44,089 nucleotides of DNA from Phycisphaeraceae bacterium (GCA_028284155.1 JANQSF010000062.1:1-44089), one strand, 5' to 3'. Shown: positions 17,118-29,500, numbered from the stretch's first letter. Translations and numbers: made by a program. Notes: generated by a model from the sequence alone, not told the origin.

Positions 17118-17822
17118 GTGAGCAGAGGGGATACGGTGCACCGGATGGGCAGACCCTCGGCAAGCAGTGTCATACGTGACCTCGCCGCGACGCGGCGCGG
17201 GCAGGAGCCGTGCGGCACGGTGACAGACGCGACTGGCCATGAGTTCGGCCGACAGTGGCGAACGGCGTTCGTGCGAGCGGACGGCGAGGGTGTTGACTAC
17301 GCGGCGATCGTGGACCGATTCCAGTCGCCCCTGTTGCGGTACGTCTACCCGCTGCTGTCCAGCGGGTCGGGAGCGGAGCAGGACGCACAGGACGCCGTGC
17401 AGGACACGTTCCTTCGCCTGCACAAACAGGTCGAGCAGCACGGCGAGACGAGTATCGACCACTTGGCGAATTGGTTGTTTCGTGTCGCTCACAACGTCGC
17501 GCGTGACGTCGGCAGAAAGCGCAGCGCCCGCAGCAGGGCGTTCGAAAAGGCCGGCCAACTCACGCCGGATCGATCCGCAGGCGTTGACGAGGTGGATCAG
17601 TTGGCCGACCTCGAGGAACGCGAGGCAAGACAAAGGGCCATGGACGAGTTGCACCGACTGCCCGAGCAATGGCGACAGGTCCTGCTCTTGAAGATCACGC
17701 AACACATGACCCTCCGACAGATTGCCGAAGTGACCGGCCTGACGGTCGGCAACGTCGGCTACCGGATCACTCAAGGCTTACAGGAACTGTCCCGTCGCCT
17801 GAAGCGCGACGGGGTGATTTGA
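17118..17822 (+). CDS. ECF-type RNA polymerase sigma factor
   Basis: Up to 234 residues. Sigma region 2 begins near residue 60 (DYAAIVDRFQSPLLRYVYPLL, then DAQDAVQDTFLRLHKQ, then LANWLFRVAHNVARD). Region 4 is near residues 178-225 (LPEQWRQVLLL, MTLRQIAEVTGLTVGNVGYRI). There is no region 1 or 3, as expected for an extracytoplasmic-function sigma factor. The N-terminal 55 residues are not conserved-looking, so the true start may be GTG 17118, ATG 17145 or GTG 17220. It is followed 59 bases later by a gene whose product begins with an anti-sigma zinc finger. The pair is therefore probably a cognate sigma and anti-sigma. Confidence 0.9.
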   Translation: MSRGDTVHRMGRPSASSVIRDLAATRRGQEPCGTVTDATGHEFGRQWRTAFVRADGEGVDYAAIVDRFQSPLLRYVYPLLSSGSGAEQDAQDAVQDTFLRLHKQVEQHGETSIDHLANWLFRVAHNVARDVGRKRSARSRAFEKAGQLTPDRSAGVDEVDQLADLEEREARQRAMDELHRLPEQWRQVLLLKITQHMTLRQIAEVTGLTVGNVGYRITQGLQELSRRLKRDGVI

Positions 17823-17855
17823 TGAACGACTCACTGGAACGTTGACGCGGCAACG

Positions 17856-17872
17856 TCCCGCCGATAGCGGGA
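17856..17872 (+). promoter_or_regulatory. Hairpin overlapping the ribosome-binding site of the anti-sigma fusion gene
   Basis: TCCCGC (17856-17861) pairs with GCGGGA (17867-17872) around the loop CGATA. The 3' arm contains the GGGAG that is the likely Shine-Dalgarno for the ATG at 17882. Folding would limit translation of the anti-sigma relative to the sigma factor. Confidence 0.35.
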
Positions 17873-17881
17873 GCTAACACC

Positions 17882-20800
17882 ATGCATTGCGAACAAGCCG
17901 AAATGCTGCTCGGGCAACACGTGTTCGACGAACTCGAAGACGCCCCGCGCGCCGAACTCGAGTCGCACCTGGCCGACTGTCCCGTGTGCAGTGAGAAACT
18001 GGGCGACATGCGGCTCACCGCGGCCATGCTGCGGGACGCGGTGGCGATCGAGAGCGACCCGGTGTTGTCCGACGAGCGTCGCGACCGGGTGTTGCAGGCG
18101 ATAACTTCGTCCACGCCGACCGTCCTGCCTTGGCGGGAACGTCACCCGCGCGTGTGGCGGGGTGTCAACGCCGTGTTCACTTTCCGCGGCGCAAGTGTCG
18201 CGGCGGCGGCGGTGTTGATGTGCGTGGGGTTGCTTGGATTGCTGTTGCCCGCGATGGGACCGGCGCGGCGTTCGGCTTCCATGAATCGGGAGTTCGCCGC
18301 TTCTTCAACGCTGACCGAATCGGGCGGCGAGTCTTTATCAAGAGTCGATTCGAACGTTGTTATGCCTTCTCTGGCATATGGATTTCCAACGGAAGGCCAT
18401 TCGACGCGATCGAGCAACGGCCGCTGGGACGTCGCGCCGCCGGGCACGCAAGGCGGAGTCACCCAGTTTGACCTGCGGACGGCGAATTCTTCAACGAGGA
18501 GTGGAGGCGCTGGTCCGACCGACAAGTTCGTCACGGCCGATAAGGACAGAGTCCATTACGGGCACGTTAGAGTTCCGGGTAAGAAAAGTCCGGATCGTGG
18601 CGGCGTAGATTTCATCCCGCCCAGTCGCTATGGCTCCGATGACAACAGTGATTTCGCTTGGAATGACCTATCGGCCGATCGGCCCAGTGACGGCGATTCC
18701 CTTGCGGCGATTGTGCCCCAAAGAGGCGACGACGGCTGGAAGTACTCGTCGGCCGAGCCTCGCAAGGTCGCGCTCGGCGACAATCTCGATACAAGGACGT
18801 TTTCGACCCAGGCGGGCAAGAAGACGAGCGGGGATGATGCGGTAGCGGGAACGACCTACGCTGCGGGTGTGAGGGTTACCGATCGCTCCGCTCCGGATCG
18901 ACCTGTCGATCAGTTCCCGAATTGGGCCGGCCCGCGCGTTGCGCGAGATGAAAAGCTCGGCAAAGACGGTGACGGCGAAGCCGACAATCGGCAGTGGTTC
19001 GTGCCGAAGAACGGCGAGTCAGGCGGCGGCGCGGTCGCGTCCGGGAAAAAGGCGTCAGAAGAATTCGGCGTTGTGCTCACGCCGAGCGACGACCTGAAGC
19101 AGCAGGTGTCCGACGGCACGGTCAGGATGACACGTCTGCCGGATTCCGCGCAGAAGCAGGTTCAGTCGTACTTCAGCCGTTTGGGCAGGTCGTCCGCCAG
19201 TGACAGTGTCCCGGTTCCGGATGCGGCTGAACCAACGGGCCCCGGCAGGTTTGGTCGCGATCTTGGCAAGGATGGGCAGTTGTCGAACGGCCGGGCGGTT
19301 GACACCACGCGCCCGGGCGACAGTGCAAAGCGTCCGTCGCTTGATGACCAGCGATTGACCGTGCGCCCGAATGTTGCAACCGGGGCGAGTCAGCAGCAGG
19401 GGCAGGCCCAGGCCTTGTCGGAACTGTTCAACGAGGACCGGGACAAGATTACGCAACTTGGGAAGAGTGGTGTCGATTACGGCGCTTACGCCGTGCCGCC
19501 ACGAACACCGGCCAAGCTGCCCAAGCTATTTAAGGAGATTGAAGACGGGGATGGCCGCGGCGTTGTGACCCGCGTGCAACTCAAGGGGGAAACGTCCGGC
19601 CAAACAGGTGGTGTACGCGACGACTACCGATTGGGATTCGCCAACGGTCATCAAGCGGCGTCGAGCCAGTCGATCCCCGGTGGCCAATCGGCGATGGTCG
19701 GACCTAACACAACCGACCCGGCTGATGCCGCACCGCAGGGGGCGGGGAGGACGGCGCAATTCGCTGGGGCACTCGATGCGCTGTCGGGTGAAGACTTGAA
19801 CAAGAACGCTCCGGACGATGCCGGCGTTCGGCTGAGCTTGGCCGACGCCGAGCGGTCGCGTCGTTTGTTGCCGCTCAAAGGTGTCGATGGTGACGAGTCG
19901 TTCGAGCGCGGCTATTTCAAGAACAACGCTCCGGCCGAGGGGGGCCAATTGGAAGCTCGCCTCACGAGACTCGACTCGATCCGTGGTCGGGAGCGTGAGT
20001 CCGGATTGCTCGAACGCGACGGCAAGTCGGCCGGCGCGTTCAAGGAACTCGAACGCTACGACGAATCCGAACGTCGGTACCGGGTCGAAGGCAAGCCGGC
20101 CGACCCCAAGACGGACGAACCGACCGGTGAGCTGTTGGACACGGTGCCCCTGGCGGAAGCCGGCCGAGCGACAACAGGCCTGCCCGGCCATCGTTTGGCG
20201 CCCAAGTTCGCCGCGCAGGCCGACCCCGCCAAGTCGGCATCTGAGTCGGGCTCAAGCCGACACTTGGTGCGCGGCGTGGAAGGCGTTGACCAGACCGTGG
20301 GTGGCGGCAAGTTCGAAGGACTCCGCACCGATCCGACCAATCAGACGGCGCGGCCCGGCGGCGGTGGTGGTGGCGGCGTGATCGACGAAGCGACCCTGCC
20401 GGGTTACTACGACGCGACCGGTGGGAGACCGGCCGCGGCCGGCGAAGTCAATGGCAAGGGCAAGTCAAATGACTTCTTGCCTCGATTCAGCGACGACATT
20501 GAATTGCGCAGAGACGCGACGAAGGCCGAGGTCGGTGAGTTGATGAATCGGAGCGAGCGCTTGGCCAAGCAGGGGCGTCACGCGGACGCGAACGACGCTG
20601 TTCAGCAAGCAAAGCTCGTGCTCGACCAGAACCGGCGAGTGATCCCTGCGCAGGAATTCGAGTCATTGCGACGAAAGACGACGCTGCGCGCGGCGCAGAT
20701 CGAACACGGTCGAGTGCAGTTGCAGGAGGATGACTCAAGGTCGTTGACCACGGGCCGGCAAAAGACGCTGGCAAGCCGCGGGTCGGACGGGGTCGTTAAC

Positions 20801-23488
20801 GACCTGTTTGATGCCGACATTGAAGGGGAGAACCGGCAGTCCAAGCCGGCCGCAAGATCGAACAGGGAATTGGCGCTGCTTGACTTGCTCAAGGCGCAAA
20901 AGAGTGCGATTCAAGCTGAGCTTGAGGCAGCAAGCGCGCCGAACGCCCGGGTCACGCCGGGTGTGTCTGCGCTTTCCACGGAGAGCCGGAAACGGTCGGC
21001 CGAATCGGCTGAGCAAAGTTTGAAATGGAGAGAGTCGCATCGCCGCGAGTTGGAAAAGAAGCTGGCCGTGTTCGAGCGTCGGGTAGTGGAGGAACAGGCC
21101 AGGCAGAACAAGGAATTGGGCCAGGCCAGAGGCAATGCGGAGTTGCGCGCGGTCGAGAGGTTGCAGCGGGAAATCCGCTCACTCAAAGAGAGCCTTGCAG
21201 AGGCGGAAGAAAGCGCGCTGGCAAGGAGTGAATTGCTGGCTCGTCTCCCAGCGGACGTGTTGCAAAAGGCAGATAACGCTGCGCATGGCAGCGCTTTGTC
21301 GGTCTATGAGGATAATGCCGACCTGCCGACCAACCTGCGTAGCCGTTTTTCGGAGTCCAAAGACCGCGTCGAACAGGCCGCACGCGAACACACGAACGGC
21401 GAGGTGCAACGTCTCCTTCGCCGCGCCAACGACCTGCGCAAGGAACAGCAGTATGACGCGGCGCTGGGTTTGCTAGATCAGGCTAAGTTTCTCGATCCGA
21501 AGAATGAGGCGGTACACGCCTTGACCGACGTAATTCAAGATACGAAGGTCTTTCGCGAGGCTAAGAAGCATATGGAGAGGCGGGCGACCGCGAACGCCCG
21601 ACATTCAACGACGAGTCGCGGCGCGACCATCCCGGCTGCCGATGCGATGAACTACCCCACGGATTGGCCTCAGGTCACAGCCTCGCGGATGTCGGGACCG
21701 ACGCCCGGCGAGGCCGCGCTTAACCTGCGCACGAAGACGGCCCTGGTCGATCGTTCCATCACGGTCGACTTCAAGACTAACCGGCTCGACGGTGTCATTG
21801 ACCACATCCGGCAGCAGACGGGTCTCAACATCTTCGTCAATTGGGCGGGTCTGGAATCGGTCGGCATCGAGCGCGACACACCCGTGACTCTGTCTCTCAA
21901 AAACAAGGTCTCGGCTGAAAAGGCATTGCGACTCGTGCTGGCGCAGACAGGGTCGACCAGCGAATTAGAGCCGATCGGTTTCAATGTCGTCGAAGGCGTC
22001 GTCAATATCTCGACCGAACGTGACCTGAAACGCGACGAATGGGTGGAGCAAGCCGAACCCGACGACACACCCCTTCCCCCCGCGTCGAACTTCAAGGCCG
22101 GGCCTGTCAACCCTTGGGAACTGACCGCGCAGGACCACCAGTCGACGTTCGCGCTCGACGTGGATACAGCCTCGTACTCGCTGTCGCGGAATTACATCCG
22201 GCGCGGGTTCCTGCCGCCGGCCGCGGCGGTGCGGATGGAGGAGTTTGTCAACGCGTTCGACTACAACTACCCGACGCAGGGCGACAGCACGTTCAGCGTG
22301 CACGCCGAGGCGGCCCGGTCTCCGTTCGCGCCGTCGGGTGAGCGGCGGACGCTGCTGAAGGTTGGCGTGCGAGGCAAGGTGATCGGCCGAGACCAGCGCA
22401 AGCCGGCGCACCTCGTGTTCGTGGTTGACATCTCCGGTTCGATGGCACGCGGCGACCGTCTGCCGCTCGTGCAGCACGCGCTACGGTTGGCCGTCGACCA
22501 ACTCAATGAGAACGACCGAGTCACGCTGATCGGCTACCGCACGAAAGACTACCTGCTGCTCGACGCGCTGCGTGCCAGCGACCGCAACAAGTCGCGCATC
22601 ACGCGGATGATCGACGCGCTGCAGGCGGGTGGCCCGACCAACCTGCGCGTCGGCCTGTCGTCCGGCTACGAGGCCGCGCGGGCGTCGTTCAAGCCCGGTC
22701 ACATCAACCGCGTCATCCTCTGTTCCGACGGCGTGGCCAACGTCGGCCAGGTCGAAGCGGACACGCTGTTGCAGACCGTCGCCTCGGCCCGCAGCCAGGG
22801 CATTACCTTCTCGGCCGTCGGCTTCGGGCACGGCGTTTACAACGACGCGCTGATGGAACGGCTGGCCAACGGCGGCGACGGGCAGTATGTGTTCGTCGAT
22901 TCGCGAACGGAAGCCAAACGTGTTTTCGTTGACGAGTTTACGGCCTCGATGCAGACGATCGCCAAGGACGCCAAGATCCAGGTCGAGTTCAACAAGGAGC
23001 GTGTGCGTCGGTATCGGTTGATCGGTTACGAGAACCGCGCGATCGCGGACAAAGACTTCCGCAACGACAGCATCGACGCCGGCGAGGTCGGCAGCGGTCA
23101 GTCGTCCACGGCGTTGTACGAACTGGAACTGGTCGAACCAAAGGCCGGCGAGTTGGGCGAGCAGCAGGGCGATAAGCCCGCAGCGCTGGCGACGGTGTAC
23201 GTGAGATACAAAGACGCCGACACCGGCGACGTGGCCGAGTTCGCTCGACCCGTGTCTGACGACCTGATTCAGCGACACACACCGACGAGCCGGCCGCGTT
23301 TGTTCCTGGCGGCGTCGGCCGCGCAGTTTGCCGAGTTGTTGCGTGAGAGCCCGCACGCCCGGCATGGCAATCTGCGTGACGTACAACGTGTCATGGAGCA
23401 GGTCACGCCGCACCTGCCGCTGGACTCGCAGGCCCGTGAATTGCTCGAACTGGTCAAGGCCGCGCAAGGCCTGCCGCGCATGAAGTAA
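17882..23488 (+). CDS. Giant anti-sigma / repeat / STN-like / von Willebrand A (YfbK-type) fusion protein
   Basis: 1,868 residues. Residues 1-40 are a zf-HC2 anti-sigma zinc finger with Cys3, His29, Cys33 and Cys36. One membrane helix lies at about 103-124 (VAAAAVLMCVGLLGLLLPAMG), so the rest is probably outside the membrane. Residues 130-880 are Gly/Asp/Ser/Arg-rich and look disordered. TPR- or coiled-coil-like stretches lie at about 888-950, 1000-1140 and 1174-1245, ending in YPTDWPQVTASR near 1258. Residues about 1289-1385 look like an STN-type domain (VDFKTNRLDGVIDHIRQQTGL). From 1410 comes the YfbK-family N-terminal domain, then a vWA domain with MIDAS DISGS (Asp1516, Ser1518, Ser1520), the Thr of GGPTNLR and Asp of CSDGVAN, and a C-terminal YfbK domain (DUF3520-like). 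Its likely job is to hold the adjacent sigma factor at the membrane and release it on an envelope signal; this is inference. Confidence 0.85.
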   Translation: MHCEQAEMLLGQHVFDELEDAPRAELESHLADCPVCSEKLGDMRLTAAMLRDAVAIESDPVLSDERRDRVLQAITSSTPTVLPWRERHPRVWRGVNAVFTFRGASVAAAAVLMCVGLLGLLLPAMGPARRSASMNREFAASSTLTESGGESLSRVDSNVVMPSLAYGFPTEGHSTRSSNGRWDVAPPGTQGGVTQFDLRTANSSTRSGGAGPTDKFVTADKDRVHYGHVRVPGKKSPDRGGVDFIPPSRYGSDDNSDFAWNDLSADRPSDGDSLAAIVPQRGDDGWKYSSAEPRKVALGDNLDTRTFSTQAGKKTSGDDAVAGTTYAAGVRVTDRSAPDRPVDQFPNWAGPRVARDEKLGKDGDGEADNRQWFVPKNGESGGGAVASGKKASEEFGVVLTPSDDLKQQVSDGTVRMTRLPDSAQKQVQSYFSRLGRSSASDSVPVPDAAEPTGPGRFGRDLGKDGQLSNGRAVDTTRPGDSAKRPSLDDQRLTVRPNVATGASQQQGQAQALSELFNEDRDKITQLGKSGVDYGAYAVPPRTPAKLPKLFKEIEDGDGRGVVTRVQLKGETSGQTGGVRDDYRLGFANGHQAASSQSIPGGQSAMVGPNTTDPADAAPQGAGRTAQFAGALDALSGEDLNKNAPDDAGVRLSLADAERSRRLLPLKGVDGDESFERGYFKNNAPAEGGQLEARLTRLDSIRGRERESGLLERDGKSAGAFKELERYDESERRYRVEGKPADPKTDEPTGELLDTVPLAEAGRATTGLPGHRLAPKFAAQADPAKSASESGSSRHLVRGVEGVDQTVGGGKFEGLRTDPTNQTARPGGGGGGGVIDEATLPGYYDATGGRPAAAGEVNGKGKSNDFLPRFSDDIELRRDATKAEVGELMNRSERLAKQGRHADANDAVQQAKLVLDQNRRVIPAQEFESLRRKTTLRAAQIEHGRVQLQEDDSRSLTTGRQKTLASRGSDGVVNDLFDADIEGENRQSKPAARSNRELALLDLLKAQKSAIQAELEAASAPNARVTPGVSALSTESRKRSAESAEQSLKWRESHRRELEKKLAVFERRVVEEQARQNKELGQARGNAELRAVERLQREIRSLKESLAEAEESALARSELLARLPADVLQKADNAAHGSALSVYEDNADLPTNLRSRFSESKDRVEQAAREHTNGEVQRLLRRANDLRKEQQYDAALGLLDQAKFLDPKNEAVHALTDVIQDTKVFREAKKHMERRATANARHSTTSRGATIPAADAMNYPTDWPQVTASRMSGPTPGEAALNLRTKTALVDRSITVDFKTNRLDGVIDHIRQQTGLNIFVNWAGLESVGIERDTPVTLSLKNKVSAEKALRLVLAQTGSTSELEPIGFNVVEGVVNISTERDLKRDEWVEQAEPDDTPLPPASNFKAGPVNPWELTAQDHQSTFALDVDTASYSLSRNYIRRGFLPPAAAVRMEEFVNAFDYNYPTQGDSTFSVHAEAARSPFAPSGERRTLLKVGVRGKVIGRDQRKPAHLVFVVDISGSMARGDRLPLVQHALRLAVDQLNENDRVTLIGYRTKDYLLLDALRASDRNKSRITRMIDALQAGGPTNLRVGLSSGYEAARASFKPGHINRVILCSDGVANVGQVEADTLLQTVASARSQGITFSAVGFGHGVYNDALMERLANGGDGQYVFVDSRTEAKRVFVDEFTASMQTIAKDAKIQVEFNKERVRRYRLIGYENRAIADKDFRNDSIDAGEVGSGQSSTALYELELVEPKAGELGEQQGDKPAALATVYVRYKDADTGDVAEFARPVSDDLIQRHTPTSRPRLFLAASAAQFAELLRESPHARHGNLRDVQRVMEQVTPHLPLDSQARELLELVKAAQGLPRMK

Positions 23489-23544
23489 CCCACCCGAAAC
23501 GACTGGCGGCCGGGCAAGCCGCGCCGCCAGACGAAGGGATGAAC

Positions 23545-26500
23545 ATGAAACAGTTGACCGTGCTCGTGATGTCGTTGGTGACCGTCCTGCCTGCGCTCGC
23601 CTTGGCGCAGCCAAAAGCCGCCGCGCCCGAACCGACCGACGCCCCGCCGCCGACGCGCATCACCGACCTGACCGTGCAAGGACGAATCGACGGCGCCAAC
23701 ATCGGCTTCGACATCGATATGGCGGTCACGTCGTACGCGGTGTGGCAGCAGACGCCGATCGTGTCAGGCCATGTCGTATTAGACAAGATCACCGAGCCGG
23801 CCGGCGGTTTTCGGCCGCACTTCGAGCCAATCAAGACGAAGGCCGGCGGCGTGACCTATCACGTGCTTTGGCCGCGCTCGGGCGACCACCAGTTCAAGGC
23901 GACGTTCGCCGCCCGCGCCAACCCGGTGCAGGATGGCCAGTGGCGCGAGACAACGATCGGCCTGCCGGCGGCGCGGCTTCGTCAGATTCAGATCGTGGCC
24001 GACCGAACCGACCTGCAGGTGCAGTTCCCCGGCGCGATGCGCGTCGTTCGGCAGGTCGTTGACGGCCAACTCACCATGACCGCTTTGCTCGGCCCGAAGT
24101 CGCCGCTGGTCGTGCGCTGGAAGCCGCTGGTCGAGGTGCAGGAGGCCAAACTTGTCTTGGGTAGCACGGCCAACACGATCGCGACGGTCGGCGTCGGTGC
24201 GCTGCGCATCGATTCGTTTTTCCAGTTCGACATCGCACAAGGCAAGCTCAATCAACTGACGTTCAACGTGCCCAAGTCACTGAGCATCACGCAGGTGCGC
24301 GGGCAACACATCCGAGACTGGCGCATCGCCGAACCGGCTGAAGGTGCGCCGGACGACGCGCCGCGCACACTCACCGTGTCGCTCAACCGTGCGCAGGACA
24401 AGGTGTATGCGTTGCAGGTGTTGGCTGAACAGCCCTTGCCCGCGCTGCCCACCGAAATCGACCTGCCGGTGACGACGCCGACGCTCGACGGTGTCGGCAT
24501 CCGTGCCGGCGGGCAGGTCGCCGTTGGCACGAATAGCGCGATCCAACTCGTAGTCAGGCAGGCGGGCGGGTTGTCGCAGATCGATGGCTCTGGTTTCACA
24601 CGCGTGGCGCTGGACGCCAAGAAATACCCGCGCGCGATCCCGTCGAGCAAGTCGTTCTTCTATCAATTCGCCGCGAGCCCGTACCAACTCCGCCTCGCGT
24701 TGGACGACGTCGTTCCGACCTTCGACGTCGAGCACATGACGGTCGTGCGCGTCAAGGAAGACGACCTGGTCGTGGGCGTCAACGCGACGCTGGACATCCG
24801 CGACGCGCCGATCCGATCGGCCGTGCTCGAATTGCCCGTCGGTCTTGACGTGACGCAGGTCGATGCCGGTCGGCATGCGGTCGAGCACGCCGTCCTGCCC
24901 CGACCGGCCGACGCGGCGGCCGACGACCCGCAGCGCGTCGAATTGACTTTCACGCAGCCGGTCATCGGCAAAGTGGCCATCAGTGTGGTTTTGAAACTCG
25001 GCCAAAGCCCATTCGGCCAAGTGCGCAACCTGCGCGCCCCAAGTTTTGGGGGCGCGCGGTCGCAGCGCGGTCACGTCGCGGTGGCGGTCGACCCGGGCGT
25101 GCAGTTGGCTGACCCGGTCGTGCAGAACCTGCGCGAAGTCAGCACGGCCTCCATCCAGCAGCGCGTGGCCGACACGCAGTTCGTTTACCGGCTGCGCGCG
25201 GCCGACTGGACACTTGGCTTGACCGCCAGCGCCAAGCCGGCCGACGTGCGCGTCGAGACGTTTCACCTGCTGACCCTGGCCGACTCGATCGCCACGGGTA
25301 GTGTGGCTGTGACGTACTTCATCACCGGTTCGCCGATCGATCGACTTCAATTCCGCGTCTCACCCAGGTTGCAGAACGTCGAGTTCGTCGGTGCCGATGT
25401 CCGCCGCTGGTCGCGTGACGAAAACGACCCGCAACTGCTGACGGTCGAATTGAAACGCAAGGTCGACGGCCCGTACAACCTGCTTGTGACCTACACGCAG
25501 CGATACGACGACGAGACCCCGGTAACAGTCGGTGGCGTGGCGGTGGAGCAGACGCAAACACAAATGGGTTACATGGTCGTGGCGAGCCATCGCAATGTGA
25601 AACTCTCCTCGCCCGGCGGGCCGGAGGCGGGCGGCGCGGCCGTGCTGGCGATCGATCGTCAGGAAGTGCCGGCCGGCTACAGGCTCATGGTGCAGGCGCC
25701 GATTCTGCGGACGTACAAGTACGTCGCCGCGCCGCATGAGGTCGTGTTGAATGTGCAGCCTTACACGCGCGTCAGCCTGCCGAACGCCGTCGTCGAGGTC
25801 ATGCAGATGTCGACGCAGGTCTATGTGGACGACGCCGGTCCGTCCGAGTCGCAGACGCGCGTGCGGTATGTCGTCAAGAACGCATCGGAGCAATTCCTGC
25901 CGTTGAGTATGCCCAAGGGCGCGGCCAACTTCAAGGTGTACGAGCCGGCCGACCACCCGGACGAGGAGCCGCGCCGCGTCGGCGCCGTGTTCGATAAGCA
26001 ACGCGGCATGCTGCTCGTTCCGTTGGACCGTAAGCGCAACCCCAACCACCCGATCACACTCGAGGTCGAGTACGGCCTTGACCACCGAGACGATTCCGAC
26101 GGCGGCGTCATTCAGATCACCGCGCCGACCAGCGACCTGCGTTCGACATTCGACCGGTGGGGCATCCACGCGCCGAAGGACTGGGCACTGCTGCCCGTCG
26201 AGAACGAGGGCAACATGGTCGCGCAGCATCGCGAACAGACGCGGGGCGATTTGTCGCTTGTGATGGACAACGTCACCGACCGATGGCGCGCGGCGATAAG
26301 CCGCTGGCTCGACGATGTCGTCATCTGTTATGCCGTGCTCGCAGTCGCGGCGATGGTGCTGGTGTTCGCCTTCCGGCGACAGGCCGTGGTTGACGCCGCA
26401 GCCTGGATCGTGCTGGTCGGCCTGTTCTGGATAGGTGTCGTCGCAGCGGGCGTCAGTAGCGACCCAGCTGCGGTTCCCGACACATCACTCTCGCATCCGC

Positions 26501-29500
26501 GCGACGTTCTGTCTTATCCTCAAGGCGGCCAGCCCGACAACTGGCAATCGCTCACGCACACGCAGGCCGTCGGCCTTGAGAACGAAGCGCCGCTGAGCGT
26601 GGCCGTGCAGGTCGTGCCGGCGTGGCGTCAGCACGCGCCAGGCTTCGCGCCGTTCGGCATTGCCGTGTTCGGTTTGGCGTGCTTCTTTTTGGCCGTGGCA
26701 TTGCGCAAGTTGCGTTGGGTGCTGGTCAGTGTTGGCGTGGTCGCGTTGCTGTTCGCCGCGGCGCGGTTCCCGCACGCGACGCCGATTCTGGGTCACCTGT
26801 TGACGTGGGGCGTGCCCGTGCTGCTGGCAATCGGCTTCGCCCTGGTCACTTATTGCTGCCGAAGTTGCCAGACGTCGAATGAAAACGAGCCGGAGTCGGG
26901 CGCGTCTGACACGCCGCCGCTGCCCGGCGGCGCGACGGTGGCCGGGCTCGCATTGGCGTTCATGTTGGTGTTTGCGAACACAGCCAACGCCCAACCCGCC
27001 GCAGACGCGCCCACTATCGAGAAGCCGCAGTTCATGCGCTGCGAAGCGACGATGGTCGCCGGCAACGACAGCGTCGATGTCGGCCTGAATCTGCGAATCA
27101 CCGCGGCCAAGCCGATGCGGCTGCCCGTACTGAACCCCGCGTCGATCATGCTGTCGCCCGAGAAGACCGACGGCCCCGTGCGGGTCGTTTCCATCGGCGG
27201 ACAGACATTCGTCAATGTCAAGCAGGCGGGCACGTATGATCTGCAACTGCGATTCCTCAGCCCGCTTCCGCCGGCTGATGCGCAGCAGCGTCGAACGTTT
27301 TCGCTCGGCCTGCCCGCGGCGTTGACGAACCAGGTGGTATTCACGATCCCGAATGCGGGGCTGGAAGTCTTGTCACCCACGGCCATGCGCTTCGGCGCGA
27401 CGGAGGCGGACGGTCAAACAACCGTCAACGCGTTGTTCGGACCCGGTGACACGGCCGTGATCGCCTGGAAACCGCGTGAACGTCGAACCGAAATCGAGAA
27501 GACCGTCCTGTTCGCCGACGTGGCGACGGCTGTGCGATTCGAAGAAGGTGTGGTGCAGGCGGCGCACGACGTGAGTTTTCAGATCGCGCAGGGGCAACTA
27601 AGCGACATCAAGTTGGCCGTGCCGCAGAACATGATCGTGACGGCTGTGCAGGGCGTTGATGTCGGCGCGTGGCGATTCGACCCGGCGACAAACACACTCG
27701 AAGTGCGACTGTCGAAGCCGGCGACGGGAGAATATCGCCTGCGCACGGTCACGCAGGTGTCGACGACGCGAACGCCCTATGACGTGTCCGTCGGCGGCGT
27801 GCGCGTGATCGACGCGGTGCGACAACGCGGCACGATGGGGTTGCTCGAAAGCGCGACGGTGCACGTCCGCGTCGATCAAGCGCCGGCTTCCATGAATGTT
27901 GATGATTTTACTCGTGACGCTGCGGCGTTGATCCACGCGTTGGCCACACAGCGGAATTCGGGCGGCGGGCAGGCCGCCGCGCGCGTGCGACACGCTTACC
28001 GCATCCGCGGCGAGGCGGACGTGGTACAGATTCGGGCGACTCGGATCGAGCCGGAGTATCGGTCACGCGAAATGGGCGTGTTCACAGTGGCCGATCAGCG
28101 GCTCGCCTATAACACCAACTACTACGTCGAGGTCTCGAAGGCTGGCGTGTTTTCCGCGACGCTCAACGTGCCGGCTGAGTACGAGATCGACGAGCTGTCA
28201 GCGCCGCAGGTCAGTCACTGGGACGAAGAAGTCGTGGACGGACAACGCGTCGTGCAGGTCCAATTCAAGGGTCGGATGCTCGGCGTCGTCAACCTCCGCC
28301 TGCTGATGAGTCGGCCGGAGCCGCAACTGCCGCAGCAGGTCACGCTGCCGCGCGTTGTGCTGGTCGGCGCGAGCAAGCACGACGGGCGGATCGTGATCGA
28401 GTCGGAGCAGGGCGTGCGACTGGCCGTCGCCGCGCGGGAGGGCGTCAACGAACGCGACCCGCTCCGCCTCGACCCACCAATCCGTCAGCCGGCCGGCGTC
28501 CTCGTGTTCGACCTGTTGCGCAGTGACTGGGCGTTGCAGTTGACCACGGAAGTGATCGAGCCGCGCGTCAATGTCGATTTCCTGCACGTCGCGGAGGTCA
28601 GTGAATCGGTCGTGTACCACACGCACCACCTGCGCTACAGCTTTTACAACGCGGGCGTCAAGACGTTTGAAATCGACGTGCCGCAGGACGCGTCGAGCGT
28701 GCTGATCAGCGGGCCCTTCATCGCCCGCCGCGAGCAGGTCGAGCCCGGCCGATGGCGGATCGAGTTGGAGAAGAAGGTCTTTAACAACCACGTGCTGACG
28801 GTGACTTACGAAGACCGCTTCGATCGCGGCGGCGGCGCGGTCGCGTTGCGGCCGGTCGCCGCGCGGGACGTCGATCAGCAGACGGGGCACGTCGTGGTGA
28901 TGGCCAACGACCGGGTCGAACTGGGTAGGCAGCGCGTCGGCGCGACCTTGGAACCTGTTAACGCCCGCACGATCGAACGCGGCCTGTTCGGGGCCGACGA
29001 CCTCTCTTCGGCCGCGTTTGCCTACTTCAGCGCGTCACCTGCGTACGACCTGGCGATGACTGTTCGTCGACACGCCGCGGCCGACCTGTTGGAAGCGGAC
29101 GTTCGGCAGGCGGATGTGACCAGCGTCGTGGCTGACAGCGGCACGACGATCAACCGAGTCGAAGTGTACCTGAGTGTGGGCAGCAAGCGACACCTTGAGG
29201 CCCGGTTGCCCAAGGGAGCGACGGTCTGGTCGTTACTGGTCGATGGTCGTGCGACCGCGCCGTCGACGCGGACGGACAGCAAGGGCAACGCCGTGCTGTT
29301 GATCCCATTACCGCCGTCGCCCTCTCGCGAGATGGTCGACGCCAAGGTAGACCTGATCTACGTCGCGCCGCCGGCCGCCGGTTGGTCGTCCGGCCAACAC
29401 GACTACCGCGGCCCACGGTTTGACCTGCCGCTGCGCAGTCTTACCTGGCGGTTGCTGTTGCCGATCGGGTTTGACTACGACGACTTCGAAGGAACGCTCG

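Noticed and set aside
22481..23614. Long minus-strand frame opposite the vWA domain
   Set aside because: It is an antisense by-product of GC-rich third positions in the vWA gene, whose motifs are clear.
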